64,000 nucleotides of DNA from Theristus sp. LFF4_11 (taxonomy: Eukaryota; Nematoda; Chromadorea; Monhysterida; Xyalidae): contig JASANC010001479.1 in assembly GCA_030248135.1 (NCBI GenBank), forward strand, positions 62,001 through 126,000, written 5' to 3'. A program made the position numbers and the translations under genes. The notes beneath the pieces were generated by a model. It ran no database searches, was not told the DNA's origin, and was given only the letters and a program-made list of their open reading frames with translations. Positions 10,801 to 29,328 of this stretch are shown piece by piece; within the stretch, counting starts at the first letter, position 1; the number at the start of each line of letters is the position of its first letter.

Positions 10801-13800
10801 TAAAAGCACACCATTGTGGCGCAGGCGTCAACTCATTCGTGTTCTCGATGGCGTATCGCGAGTTGGGCATCATGCTGCGTGACAACGAGTTGTACCAGGC
10901 GATGCTTGCCTGTAAACAATTGGGCGCCATCGCACGCGTGCATGCTGAGAATGGCGACGTGATTGCCGAGGTTTTGCTGGCGCTTTTTGAATTGCCTGTT
11001 TTTTCGGTTTTTTTTAATCGTTTGATCGTAGTTTTTCTTGTCGGTTCGAACTTTCTTCAATCTCACCACACGTGACCTAACGAATGCCAACGATTTGAGA
11101 CGAAGCACGTGAGGTGTTTGTAACGCTCACAAAAACGGCGCACAAACGGTACAGCATTGTTTTTACGAAAACATCTGTGTTATCTTTGCAGAAAAATCGT
11201 CAGATGATCCAATTGGGCATCACCGGACCCGAGGGCCACTTGCAGGCTAGAGCTGAAGAGGTGAGTAGTGACTGAAAGTTGAAAAAATATTGATTTTTCG
11301 TAATTGTTTATTTAACAACTGTATTCTGTGTAGCATATCAAGTTCTCTTGTTTTAAGCAAGTAGCAAGCTCTCAATTTTATTTCCTTCTTATTCACATTT
11401 AGTCAGTGCCCACCTTTGCAAGTTTTCCCTGCTGCAGCTTGAGGCCGAGGCGACCAACCGAGCGTGCGTGCTCGCGAAACAGGCGAATTGCCCGCTGTTC
11501 GTGATGCACGTCGCCAGCAAGCCGGCAGCGGAAGTGATCGCGAAATACCGCAAGAAAGGTTGCGTCGGCAAATCGTGTTGTTTTTTTTAAATGATAGATT
11601 ATGAAACATACCAAGAAGCCAACATTTTGTCATCATTTCATTTCATTTTATTTTGCGAACCGCAGGAAAGGAACTCATTCATTCACAAAAAACATTCACT
11701 CATTCATTCATTCTTTGTTATTCACAAAGATCCGAGTCTGCTGAAGACCGTAGTCGTAGTGTGATAAACAGCATAAACACACTGGCATTGTGTGAGTGTG
11801 ACAGAAGAAGAAACGACAAGCTGGAAAGCGATGCACTTTGCGGTCGTAATTAGTGAGCGCGAACTCGAACAAGGACTCCGAACTACATGCTGTTCATACA
11901 GTTTTATCGGAGTTTCGTGCTTTTTCGCGAAATAAAATGGAATGGAATGGAATGGACAACGATTTCCAGGTGTGGTGTGTTACGGCGAGCCGACATCAGC
12001 AGCAGTCGGCACGGACGGGACGCACTATTTCAATTCTTGTTGGCGCCATGCGGCCGGGCACGTGACGGCGCCGCCATTGCGCCCGGATCCACTGCAGATG
12101 GGCAAGATCATGGACATGCTGGCCGGCGGGGAGCTGCAGTGCGTCGCCAGTGACCATCGGACGCACAGCACCGAGCAGAAGGCGCTGGGCAGGAATGACT
12201 TCACGCGGATACCACACGGTTGGTGGGGCGAGCACGGAGCAGACAGATTGCACTGCATGTCGGAGTCTGTTTGAACCGGACACTTTTTTCGTGAATTTTC
12301 AGGACTGCAAGAAAGCATGTTTCAGCCATAAATATGCACAGTGCACGAAATCAAATGAATGAATCGATGGTATTTACTCAGAGTAGTCAGTGTTAAAAGT
12401 GACATAAGGAAGGAAACAGGCGGAGTGAATAAACGTTGAAATGAAAAACCAGGCATCAACGGCGTTGAAGAGCGAATGTCGATCGTTTGGGAATTCGGCG
12501 TGCACTCAGGCCGGATGGACCCGATGAAGTTTGTCGCCGTGACGAGCACCAACGCTGCAAAGATCTTCAATTTGTACCCGAAAAAGGTTGGCAATTTTGT
12601 GTCTGATATACGCAAATGGCGTATTTTACTTCAACGTGATTTAGCTGGATCAATAAAACATCAGTCGGCTTCTCAATGTTTCAGTTTTATAGCGGACGAA
12701 CTAAATAAAATAATGGAATTGTGTCCGCTATTTGTCCGTTTAGAAGATGTCCGATTTCCGATTGGACCACGCTGTTCATTATTCAAATGAAACCGCCCTA
12801 GTGAACTATTCCTTGAGTGGCCTCAAAAGTTGTTGAAGCTTAGAGATGGGCATTGTTCCACGTCCCCGTTCGTGCACACTGGTCCACAAGACGCTCAGCG
12901 CCCGTTCAGACCGCTACACGCCACACTACAAGAAAAACCACCAGTGTTGTTGTTGTGTTGCGGCCAGCCAGCATTGTCGCGCATATCAGCTCGGCGTTGC
13001 GCCGACAGCTGCATGGCAGTCACATGGCTGCGTTTCCTGCGAGCTCCGCGACAATTCGTACACGCGTTTAGCGCCCGCTGTGTGGCGGATGCCAGGGACG
13101 CACCTGCCGTGATACCAAGGAGCTCCGCTTTCGATGGAGTCACACACAATCCGTCCCCGCCAGAGTTTATCACACCTGGCTGCTGCCGGGTATTCTGCAG
13201 CCGGCAGGGAAGCGGAGCGACAAATCAACCAATTTGTTTGGTGGTTCTCCGCATTTCGGCCTGGCCAACATCATGTGCAGAAGAGGGGTGGCCTCATCAG
13301 TGATGTGCCCCTCTCGACTAAAAACCTCAACTAAAAAACACTTCTCCATCAGGGTCGAATCGCGGCCGGCGCGGATGCGGATCTCGTCATCTGGGACGCC
13401 GCCGCGAAACGCACGTTCTCGTCGAAGGTGCACGAATCGGCGTGCGACTTCAACATTTTCGAGGGCGTCACGTGCCACGGACTCGCGTTGGTGACGATCT
13501 GCGCCGGGCGAATCGTCTACGAGAACTCGCGTGTGCTCGCACAGCTCGGCAGCGGCAAGTTCGTGGCGACGCCGACGCACGCGCCTTTCGTCTACAGTGT
13601 CATACAGCAGCGCGAAAAGGTGCGCGAAATCATTGTTGCTGCGAGTGGTTTTTTCTGGGTGTCAGATTTAGTGTGTTGCTCTTTTGCGCACCATATTGCA
13701 CCCTCGATTGTGCTCCGGTGTAGTGGTGTTGAGATGCATGCCCAGCGGATTGTTGAACCGTGGAATGGTGCATTGGCCGATGTGAATTTGATTGAACATT

Positions 13801-14767
13801 GAAGTGGAGCAGCAGGAAAACGACTTAAAGTTCTGGAAACGTCTCTGAGGAATGACCAGCTATTAAGAACTGCATCAAGCAAGAATAACCGCTCCGTATG
13901 AAACGCGCTTGATCGGTTTTTAGAGACACTGAACCGCTTTGTGTCCAGTTCCTGTCAAGATTCTTTACTTGCGCTCGAACTCTAAATGATTGATAATCAG
14001 CTGATTGGTCGGTAACAACGTGATGCGTGCTTTCTGCGCCGAAATTGCTGTAGAAGATGAAATCTGTCCGGCGTGCTTTCACGAGACCACCAACCAATCA
14101 GCGGATAGCCGATAAAATTTCGAGTTCGGCTGTACTCAAGTATTCGAATTGCACGTTCGCTCATTGGCGTAGGTCTGTACGCCGCAGAAGGTCGATCGCT
14201 CCGGCGACACGAAGCAGCCGGCTGGTGGCAGCAGCAGCCGAGCGCACGGCAGCGCCGCGAGCAGCGTCTCGCCGGCCAGAAGCGCCACCGGGCGTACCGT
14301 CTACGATTCGTCCATCTCGCTAGCAAGTTCGTTGCGCGCAAACGGCATTGTGTTTTTTTTTGCGTCGGTGCCGATACTGTGAAGCACGATGCGAGTTTCG
14401 TGGCATTCTGCCGTGTTGACGCTGGCGCCGCGCTGATTGGCTGCGTAGACTGGTTGGACCAATCAGTGATGCATATTCAAGAGCTGCCAATCAATCAATC
14501 AGCTGATTGACCATGATTTGCAGATCATGAAGTTCGATGTTTGAAAAAAAATGGTGTGAAAGCGACACTCGACTGGAATGACATTGATTTTATTTCTGGT
14601 GTTCAATCGTGAAGACGATCGGAAGTTATTGTTTCTGACTTGCGAGGTTTCATTGGATGGACACAGATAAAAAAATCATTTTTTCAGACTCAACCGAACC
14701 AGCGGCGACGCGTCTGGCGACCAAGATCAACCAGCCTCCCGGTGGCAAATCGAGCGGACTTTGGTGA
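7814..14767 (+). CDS. unc-33-like: UNC-33/CRMP-like pseudoenzyme of the dihydropyrimidinase family, long isoform
   Basis: Twelve exons: 7814-8641, 8952-9046, 9217-9397, 10217-10385, 10825-10970, 11192-11260, 11438-11558, 11970-12218, 12453-12586, 13353-13619, 14173-14326 and 14688-14767. All phases match, giving 830 aa. Residues 277 to about 760 follow the dihydropyrimidinase/CRMP fold ([38 protein letters not shown]) and the tail ends [10 protein letters not shown] as in CRMPs. Two of the six metal-site residues are changed: the first His of HxH is Gln338 and the carboxylated Lys is Val430. His340, His464, His520 and Asp598 remain. Loss of the bridging Lys should abolish hydrolysis. The first exon encodes a 276-residue arm with no similarity to the enzyme, including a CYCCC cluster at 199-203. 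C. elegans UNC-33, the CRMP that guides axons, also has a long isoform of about 850 aa, and this model's length fits it. Short isoforms starting near exon 2 are likely but not visible. The tandem paralogue at 16265-23245 keeps the active site. Confidence 0.9.
9421..10011 (-). mobile_element. tRNA-derived SINE, split by a hAT-type MITE
   Basis: Read on the minus strand this begins TCACCCTCGTGGCC, with A-box-like and B-box-like sequence, then a GTGTATAGGCACTTAATGAC body and a CAA-rich tail. A nearly full copy lies on the plus strand at 41208-41403. The copy here is cut inside the anticodon-like region by the insertion at 9585-9977. It lies in intron 3 of the UNC-33-like gene, about 25 bp after the exon 3 donor, in antisense orientation. 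Confidence 0.8.
9585..9977. mobile_element. hAT-type MITE with 8-bp target duplication, nested in a SINE
   Basis: This 393-bp element begins TAGGGTTGG and ends CCAACCCTA. The terminal inverted repeats run on through a CGGTTTCTTTTCCG block. The 8-bp direct repeat GTCTTAAC flanks it at 9577-9584 and 9978-9985. An 8-bp duplication and T/CAGGG ends are typical of the hAT superfamily. No transposase is present. The uninterrupted SINE at 41208 gives the approximate pre-insertion state. Confidence 0.85.
11879..11956. repeat. Second copy of the GGAATG-tailed repeat
   Basis: Inverted relative to 4416-4491 and sharing about 70 bp with it. It lies in intron 7 of the UNC-33-like gene and ends only about 13 bp before the exon 8 acceptor. 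Confidence 0.5.
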
Positions 14768-16264
14768 AAATTCGGTCGCAAAACTGTGCGGACATTTTCA
14801 ATGATGACGATTTTTTGATGTTGTCTGCTTTCGAGGTCGCTTCACCAATCTAGCGCTGTGGAGTTTTGAAAAAAAAACTTGAACGTGCAAACACTAAAAA
14901 TGCATTCCACGTTTTTTTTGTTTTTTTCTCTCAAAAAGTCAATGTTTTTAAAATGACAATATTGTGAAATGTTTTTTTGCTTGAAAAAGTCTGAAATGTT
15001 ACAGATAATTGAGCTATTTTTCAGTGGTTTATATTTAGAGGTACAAGCTTTTGGTTGAGAAACCCCGTTCTTTTGTTCGTTCAAACTGCCAATGCATTAT
15101 TTTGTGTTCTTCACATTTTCCTGGCAAAAAATACGGTTGCTTTATGTGTTGTGTTTATTCTGGTGGAAATTTCAATTTCTTATGCGAGCTTTATTTATTC
15201 GTTGTTTGAATAAGAGTTCAAGAAATGCGTAAAACACCAGATATTTGTGAACGAACTGTGACAAATTTGTGTTTTGTATAAGTTTCATTCCGAAATTCTC
15301 ACCTTCTGTTTCATGTTTTTTTCTCTCTTGTTGTGCTGAGTTCTGCTGTGCTTTCCCAGTCGATTGCTTTATCACCACAGTTTTGCCCCGATATTTTTTT
15401 CTGTTTTTGTTCATGTTATTCTCAAGGTTTGTTTGTAGGCAGCTCTATGTTTCTGATCTGTGTTGCAAATTAGACGCTGTTTGGGTATTTGGTACTATAA
15501 TTTTTCTGCGGCATATTTTTATCTCTGTTGATCAGTCAATTTTCTGTGGTTTTTTTGCATTTTTATTGCTTCTTTGGACAAAAAAACTGATAGTTTTATT
15601 ATTATTTTACTTTCGAAAATTTTGTGTGATTTGATAATGTCATTGACACTTTGCACAGTGGGTGGAGTGTGCGTGCACTTGCGAGTTGTGTCGCAGGAGC
15701 TCTTCAACAACATGTGTTGCCAATCTCTGTTCAAACGTACGCAACAGACAGACGAAATAATAAAAACTCGAAAAACTGCGAAAAAGTTTTGGCGGGAAGG
15801 AATGTATATTTCGGGCGCTGTGCTATTTATGCATTGAATATTTTGCAAGAACGAAAAACACTGTACTTTTTCAGGCCTCTGTTTGCTATTAGTGGCGTTT
15901 TGAGGCGGTGTGTTTTCAGTTTGTTATTCCGCAGAAACTATAGCCGATTAGTTCTTGATGGGTTTCGGTGGTTATACTATCGTAGATTTCGTTTTTCAAA
16001 GCTAACGCGTAATTTCGTTTCGATTGCATTATTTTTTTTTTGTCAGCAACGGATGCAGCTTACAGTTTACAGCTACACAGAAAATATGGTTATCAGTTTT
16101 CGTCGTGTGCAAAACACAGCCTGCTTCTTGTGTTATCGTTTCATTTCAGCGGCGCACGTTTTGCTTTTTATTGGATTGTTTCTCTTTCGAACGACGTAAA
16201 GAAAAGCAGAGACCTCAATTCTGCTTGACGACCAGAAAATAACTGCAAAGTCGAATCTATCGCA
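14768..16264. other. Spacer between the CRMP-like gene and dihydropyrimidinase
   Basis: About 1.5 kb of AT-rich sequence between the tandem paralogues, holding the 3' UTR of the first and the promoter of the second. The open frames in it (up to 182 codons) have no recognisable content. No operator or terminator could be assigned. Confidence 0.4.
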
Positions 16265-23245
<6,981 letters not shown>

Positions 23246-24348
23246 CTCGCAACGGAACTTTTTTGCGTTTTTTTTGTTGTTGCCAGATTACAGAAGGGAT
23301 TTTTTTCGTGTTTTTGTATTGTTATTCTGCGAGATGTTGTCTTTTGGAGGCTGGAGCACTGTCTTTTCTGGATGACAGAATGGATAACGTATCATTTTTT
23401 AAATCGTCGATGAAATTACGTTGCCAGACACACCCTTGAAATATGGTACATTGCATTATTGTCGAACATACATTTCAGTTCGGTTGTCTTGAGAACAAAA
23501 TCAACGAGTTTATCTTTGTTTGAACATTTCGCATCATCGTGTAATCTTATTGTATATCATGAAATTTGAAAAAAACGCTGAGATGAGTTTTGTTGTTTTC
23601 CCCCTTTTTTATTTCGATTGGTTTCTTGCATTCGATATGTTGAAACGCGGTAAAATGATTGTGTCAATCAACATCATTTTTTGATTGTGCGGTTCTGATG
23701 TTTCTGTGGTTTCACCGTGTGTTGTGTTTTTGTGATCGTACTGTCAATCTCGCTAATATATGCAACTATTGTGGATTTATTCAAACGTGTCCGGACTAAC
23801 GTGACGTCATTTTATTTAAAAACGCCCGTTTGTCAAAGTACAGGCACTAAAATTTCAGTTTGGTGTGACTGATTCGACATTCACCATTTGTTTACGGGAA
23901 GAAATCGGCTAAACGGAAAGTCTGGTTTGCTGTGAACGACAAGCGCATGTTTGGCGGCACATGACGTCATTTCAGTGGGACACGTTTAAAAAAATAGGCC
24001 ATAGCTGATTGGTTGGTCATAGCAACTCTCAGCGCTGATTGGTTAATCATGAGGTGTTCTCAGCGCTGATTGGTTGGTCATGACGTCATGTTTGCGCCAG
24101 GTTGCATATATTTTCCAGATGGACTGTAATTGAAACTTTTGTGCAAGTTTTCATGTCGTGTTAGGTTTGAATTGGAGAAATAAAGTCCCGTCACTGATAC
24201 TCTTCCCGTCTTGGAAAGGTTTGTGTTCTTCTGATCATTCTTGTCTTATTAGATCGGTGTCTTTGATATTTTTTCAGTTTTTGATGAAGCTTTTGAAACG
24301 TTGACTTTGAAACCGATGCTTCATGCATCATTTTTGCAGTTTTGCTAT
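23246..24348. other. 3' flank of dihydropyrimidinase
   Basis: AT-rich, with no gene recognised. An AATAAA lies at 24179-24184; it is a possible but distant poly(A) signal (about 930 bp after the stop). Three copies of GCTGATTGGTTRRTCAT lie at about 24003-24085. Confidence 0.4.
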
Positions 24349-24633
24349 CATGCGGATGCGCGAGCGAGCGCCAGCGAGCGGATAGCGCATCACGCATAAT
24401 ATGAGCCGTTTTCCCCTCGCGCGCGTTTTTCAAATTTGCTCGCTTCCTCCAGCGAGCATAGTATAAGCCACAAACTTGGTTCTGTGCACACGAAACGAAC
24501 ACCCAAAGTTGTGCTTGGAGCCGCGAAAAAATTTTATCGGACAACTTTTCATACGCTGTAGACACGAAAAACCTATTCTGAAAACAGTGTTACTTATTTC
24601 TCTTTGTATTTTTTTTTTCAGTAGTGTAATCAT

Positions 24634-25430
24634 ATGTGTTCGCCCTTTCAATTTTTACCTGCGACACTTTCACAGTTGCACAAAAATGGTTCCTGGGGTA
24701 ATTTCATCCGGAGATTTTGAAAATTGGGTTAATTTTTTGCCCCGACCCTTATTTGGGGCAAAATTTGGGCATTTTTTTTAAATTTTGAAGGATTTTACGG
24801 TGTTACAAGTGTTCGCCCTTTCAATTTTTGTCTGAAGTTGTTCCATGACCGAACAAAAAAATTTCCTGGGGTAATTCCATCCGGAGATTTTGAAAATTGA
24901 GTTAATTTTTGCCTCCGACCCTTATTTGGGGCAAAATTTGGGCATTTTTAAGTTTTGAAGGATTTTACGCCGTTACAAGTGTTCGCCCTGTCAATTTTTG
25001 TCTGAAGTTGTTCCATAACCTAACAAAAAATTTTCCTAAGGTAATTCCATCCGAAGATTTTAGAAATTGGGTTAATTTTTTGCCCCGACCTTGTTTTTGA
25101 GTAAAAATTGGGCATTTTTTAAAACTCGCATGGTTTTCACCGGGTTTTAAGTGTTCGCCCTTTCAATTTTTGTCTGAAGTTGTTCCATAACCGAACAAAA
25201 AAGTTTCCTGGGGTAATTTCATGTGTAGATTTTGAAAGTTTGGTTATTTTTTTGCTCCAACCTTTATTTGGGTAAAAAATTGGGCATTTTTAAAGGTTCG
25301 TAGGTTTTGACCTGGTTACATGTGTTCGCGCTTTCAATTTTTACCTGCGGCATTTTCACAGTCGAACAAAAATGTTTCCTGGGGTAATTCCATCCGGAGA
25401 ATTTGGAAATTAATTTAATTTTTTGCCCCG
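24634..25430. repeat. 172-bp tandem repeat, about five units
   Basis: Units start near TGTTCGCCCTTTCAATTTTT at 24634, 24809, 24979, 25149 and 25321. Each contains a CCTGGGGTAATTCCATCCGG block. Two-unit versions lie at about 44381 and 53680. Confidence 0.8.
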
Positions 25431-26850
25431 TGTGAGCATCTCTAGATACTGAATCGTGACGATTTCGGGCGAATCGGCCGTGGAAATTGGCGAAATCGGT
25501 CCGGAAACGAAAAACAAGAAAAGGGTGTTTTCCAGGGTAATTCAATGCGCTGATCACGGATTTTGGGTTAGTTTTCTTACGTGAGCAACTCTAGATGCTG
25601 AATCGTGACGATTTCGGGCGAATCGGCCGTGGAAATTGGCGAAATCGGTCCAGAAACGAAAAACAAGAAAAGGGTTTTTTCGAGGGTAATTCAATGCGCT
25701 GATCACGGATTTTGGGTTAGTTTTTTACGTGAGAAACTCTAGATGCTGAATCGTGACGATTTCGGGCGAATCGGCCGTGGAAATTGGCGAAATCGGTCCA
25801 GAAACGAAAAACAAGAAACGGGTGTTTTCCAAAGTAATTCAATGCGCTGATCACGGATTTTGGGCTAGTTTTTTACGTGAGCAACTCTAGATGTTGAATC
25901 GTGACGATTTCGGGCGAATCGGCCGTGGAAATTGGCGAAATCGGTCCAGAAACGAAAAACAAGAAAAGGGTGTTTTCCAGTGTAATTCAATGCGCTGATC
26001 ACGGATTTTGGGTTAGTTTTCTTACGTGAGCAACTCCTGATGTTGAATCGTGACGATTTCGGGCGAATCGGCCGTGGAAATTGGCGAAATCGGTCCAGAA
26101 ACGAAAAACAAGAAAAAGGTGTTTTCCATGGTAATTCAATGCGTTGATCACGGATTTTTGGTTAGTTTTTTATGAGAGCAACTCTAGATACTGAATCGTG
26201 ACGATTAGGGGCGAATCGGCCGTGGAAATTGGCGAAATCGGTCCAGAAACGAAAAACAAGAAAAAGGTGTTTTCCATGGTAATTCAATGCGTTGATCACG
26301 GATTTTTGGTTAGTTTTTTTATGTGAGCAACTCTAGATACTAAATCGTGACGATTTCGGGCGAATCGGCCGTGGAAATTGGCGTAAACGGTCCAGAAACG
26401 AAAAACAAGAAAAGGGTGTTTTCCAGGGTAATTCAATGCGCTGATCACGGATTTTGGGTTAGTTTTCTTACATGAGCAACTCTAGATGCTGAATCGTGAC
26501 GATTTCGGGCGAATCGGCCGTGGAAATTAGCGAAATCGGTCTGAAAATTAAAAACAAGAAAACTGTGTTTCCAAGGTAATTCAATGCGCTGATCACGGAT
26601 TTTTTGCTCGTTTTCTTGTGTGAGCAACTCTAGATACCGAATCGTGACGATTTCGAGCGAATCGCCCGTGGAATTTAGCAAAATTGGTCCAGAAATGAAA
26701 AACAAGAAAACGGTGTTTTCCATGGTAATTCATTGCGCCGATCACGGCTTTTGGGTCAGTTTTCTTATGGGAGCAATTCTAGGTACTGAATCGTGACGAT
26801 TTTGGGCGAATCGGCCGTAGAAATAGCATAGGCGAAATCGGCCTAAAAAC
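25431..26850. repeat. 147-bp tandem repeat, about ten units
   Basis: Each unit holds GAGCAACTCTAGATACTGAA, ATTTCGGGCGAATCGGCCGT and CAATGCGCTGATCACGGATT. Divergence grows toward the right end, where the units read CGCCGATCACGGCTTTTGGG, a typical array-edge pattern. Shorter arrays lie at 44770-45660 and 54080-55250. Confidence 0.85.
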
Positions 26851-27178
26851 GAAAAATGAAAAACCTGAGTTGTCCGTGGTTCAGAAGAATGTGTGACCAA
26901 CGTATTGTGATTTTGGTCCGACCTTCTGGGCTTATGTAAAAGTCAGAATATTATCTAAAAATGCGGGAGACGCATATAAAAGGAGGAATATGGCCTTGTG
27001 TAAGCAGTGAAAGACTTGGCTCGACAACGCTTTTCAAGTCTCTGATGTGGTACACACGGATACAAGTACATAAGAGTCATATTTTTGCGCCGTTTATTCT
27101 TTATTTCGGTTACACATGGCAACCCTCGTACATTGTAGACAAATAAAACTTTCACATTTGCTTTTTTCTAGCATTTAA

Positions 27179-28428
27179 GGCGCGTTTAGCAATTAGTTTT
27201 TCTTACGTACGCACGGAACGCACGTCGTTCTAAATGCGGGGCGCAAAACAGTCGTTTCGTTTACGCCACACGACAAAACTGAAAACTGCGCACGGCATTT
27301 AGAACGACTGAAGTGTCGTGCATACATACGGAAAACTAATTCGCGTGGGCAAAAAGTTGTGTGGTATGTCCGAACGTGCGGACGGACAAGCTTGCGTACG
27401 GGAATTAGAAAACGTGTAGCATCCGTCATACGACTGTCGTTCTAAATGCCGTGACCAAAAATAGTCCGTTCTGTTGAGGACAAAAATGCAAATGTCTGCC
27501 CTAGCAAATTTGAAAACGGGAATTTACAAATTTTATTTTTTAGTGGTCATCTCCCTTGCATTCCCTCCCCTTCCCCTACCCCCTTCCCCATTTTGCATTC
27601 AGTTTGTCGTCGCATTTTTATCACATGTGTTTTCAAGAAGCGCATGTAAAAATCTAAATTCTTTCAGTTTTGGTGATATACAAACTGAATTTGAACAAAT
27701 TTTGATTTGGATCTTTCAAAAATGGAAAATGCTGACCCAAAATCTCCGCCGACGCCGATCAGTTCGCTCGACGAAGCGCAGGTGACAGAGAAGCTGATCG
27801 AAGCTGTTTTGCTTTTTTGGAGCCAGCAGCCCCCTTCTCCGAAACCAGCAAGCAAACAAACAAACAAACAAACAAACAAACAAACAAACAAACAAACAAA
27901 CAAACAAACAAACAACGAAAAACAACAGTTTCCAGTAGATTTCAGTTTTCTTTCTTTTCAAAACAGGCAAGTAGACCCACCAAATAAAACTGAGCATTTT
28001 TTCCCGTTGCCCCAACATCTAAAATACCTTGATTTTCAACTTAAAATTAACAGACACTGGAAAATATGAACTTTTCCGCACATCCGTCGAACGACTTTTT
28101 GCTGCCAGCAGCAAAAAGTCGTCGGACAGTCGTGCACAAGAAATTCTAATTCGCGTGCGCATTTGTCTTTTTACGCACGGACAAACAGTCGTTCTAAATC
28201 CCGTGCGCAAAACAGTCGTGTCGGACAGACGTAAGTCACACGCACGAAATTCTAATTCGCGTGGGCACAAGTTTTTTTGCGTGCGCACGGACAACGTTCT
28301 AAATCATGCGCGCAAAACAGTCGTTACGTGCGAACGACAGTCATGCGTACGAAATTCTAATTCGCGTAGCCATTTTTTAAGTTCTGTCTCCGTGCGTACG
28401 CACGAAAATCTAATTGCTAAACGCGCCT
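27179..28428. mobile_element. PIF/Harbinger-type element, 1.25 kb, TTA duplication
   Basis: Ends AGGCGCGTTTAGCAATTAG and CTAATTGCTAAACGCGCCT are exact inverted repeats, flanked by TTA at 27176-27178 and 28429-28431. The empty site is visible in the other composite-repeat copies (GCATTTAGCGACCTC at about 45960 and 55563). Both flanks are rich in GTACGCACG and TTCTAAAT subterminal repeats. The middle (about 27470-28060) has an open frame from 27722 with a short acidic/proline-rich start, then a tetranucleotide repeat; no transposase is recognised. Confidence 0.85.
27850..27914. repeat. (CAAA)n microsatellite
   Basis: About 16 perfect copies of the tetranucleotide, inside the Harbinger-type element. 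Confidence 0.95.
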
Positions 28429-28953
28429 TTAGCGACCCCTAAAACCACTAAAATAACGATCAGACTTCAGATCGCTGACACTGGTTCGCGTGTATCGCAG
28501 AGGCATTGGGGAACGCAAGGTCTCCTTCTGTGGCAAAGGCAATGACTCACCGGTTTATCCTGTCAGTTTGGTAAAAAAAGGTGAAAATCAACGGAAGACA
28601 ACACTTTTTGCACTGGTGCTGCTGTGTGCATACTACAGCGGTGCGTACGTTGGCAACAACGATAAAGCTACATGCAGCAATGTTTTTGCACAGAATTTAC
28701 AGAATTTCGCACATGATGTTGTGATTTTAGACTAAACTAAAGAGGACAATTGAAAAATAACTTCAAAGTTTTTACGCTTTTCAGCAAGCTTTTAAACAAC
28801 AAACGCGGCGCAAAAATATGACTCTCATGTACTTGTATCCGTGTGTACCACATCAGAGACTTGAAAAGCGTTGTCGAGCCAAGTCTTTCACTGCTTACAC
28901 AAGGCCATATTCCTCCTTTTATATGCGTCTCCCGCATTTTTAGATAATATCGT

Positions 28954-29328
28954 ATATATCAGTTTTGATCACTTTTCTTTTTCTTATTTTTAAAAACTTT
29001 TTGACCTTATAAACAAAAGGGTGGTTGTTTCACTCCATGTGTCAATAATGCCGTTTGTCGTTATTCGTCAAATAATTTGAAATACTCCTGGTTTTGTTGT
29101 TAAAAAGTTTGACGTTTTCTCTGCTTAGGTTTTTTTATTTTATGAATAAAATTGTTCGATAACGTGGATATATTGGTTCCATTTTGTGTCTCGCCGTTGT
29201 CTCGATGGCAGTCCTTGGCTATGAAAGCATGTCTTTTGATTTAAAAAAACGGACAAAAAATGCATATTCTTTTACCACAAGTTGCTTTTTGCCGGTTTTT
29301 TGCAGCCAGCTGAAAAATTCAGCCAAAA
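28954..29328. other. 5' flank of aminoacylase-1
   Basis: AT-rich sequence with no gene recognised; it should hold the ACY1 promoter. No clear TATA or initiator element was identified. Confidence 0.4.

Larger units (their letters stand above)
24349..28953. mobile_element. Large composite repeat, copy 1 (interrupted by a Harbinger-type element)
   Basis: Order: a head (24349-24630) beginning TCATGCGGATGCGCGAGCGA; five 172-bp units (24634-25430); about ten 147-bp units (25431-26850); then a tail whose two ends are an inverted repeat of about 160 bp (ATTATCTAAAAATGCGGGAG at 26953 and its complement ending at 28953). The same head, arrays and tail in the same order recur at 44093-46771 and 53396-56386, and a head fragment alone lies at 37655-37785. 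No transposase or replication protein was recognised, so the class is open: satellite-bearing non-autonomous transposon or higher-order repeat. The minus strand of the head stays open for about 100 codons in all three copies, but nothing supports expression. Confidence 0.75.

Noticed and set aside
27716..28018. Minus-strand frame with a CLFV repeat
   Set aside because: Translation of the (CAAA)n microsatellite.
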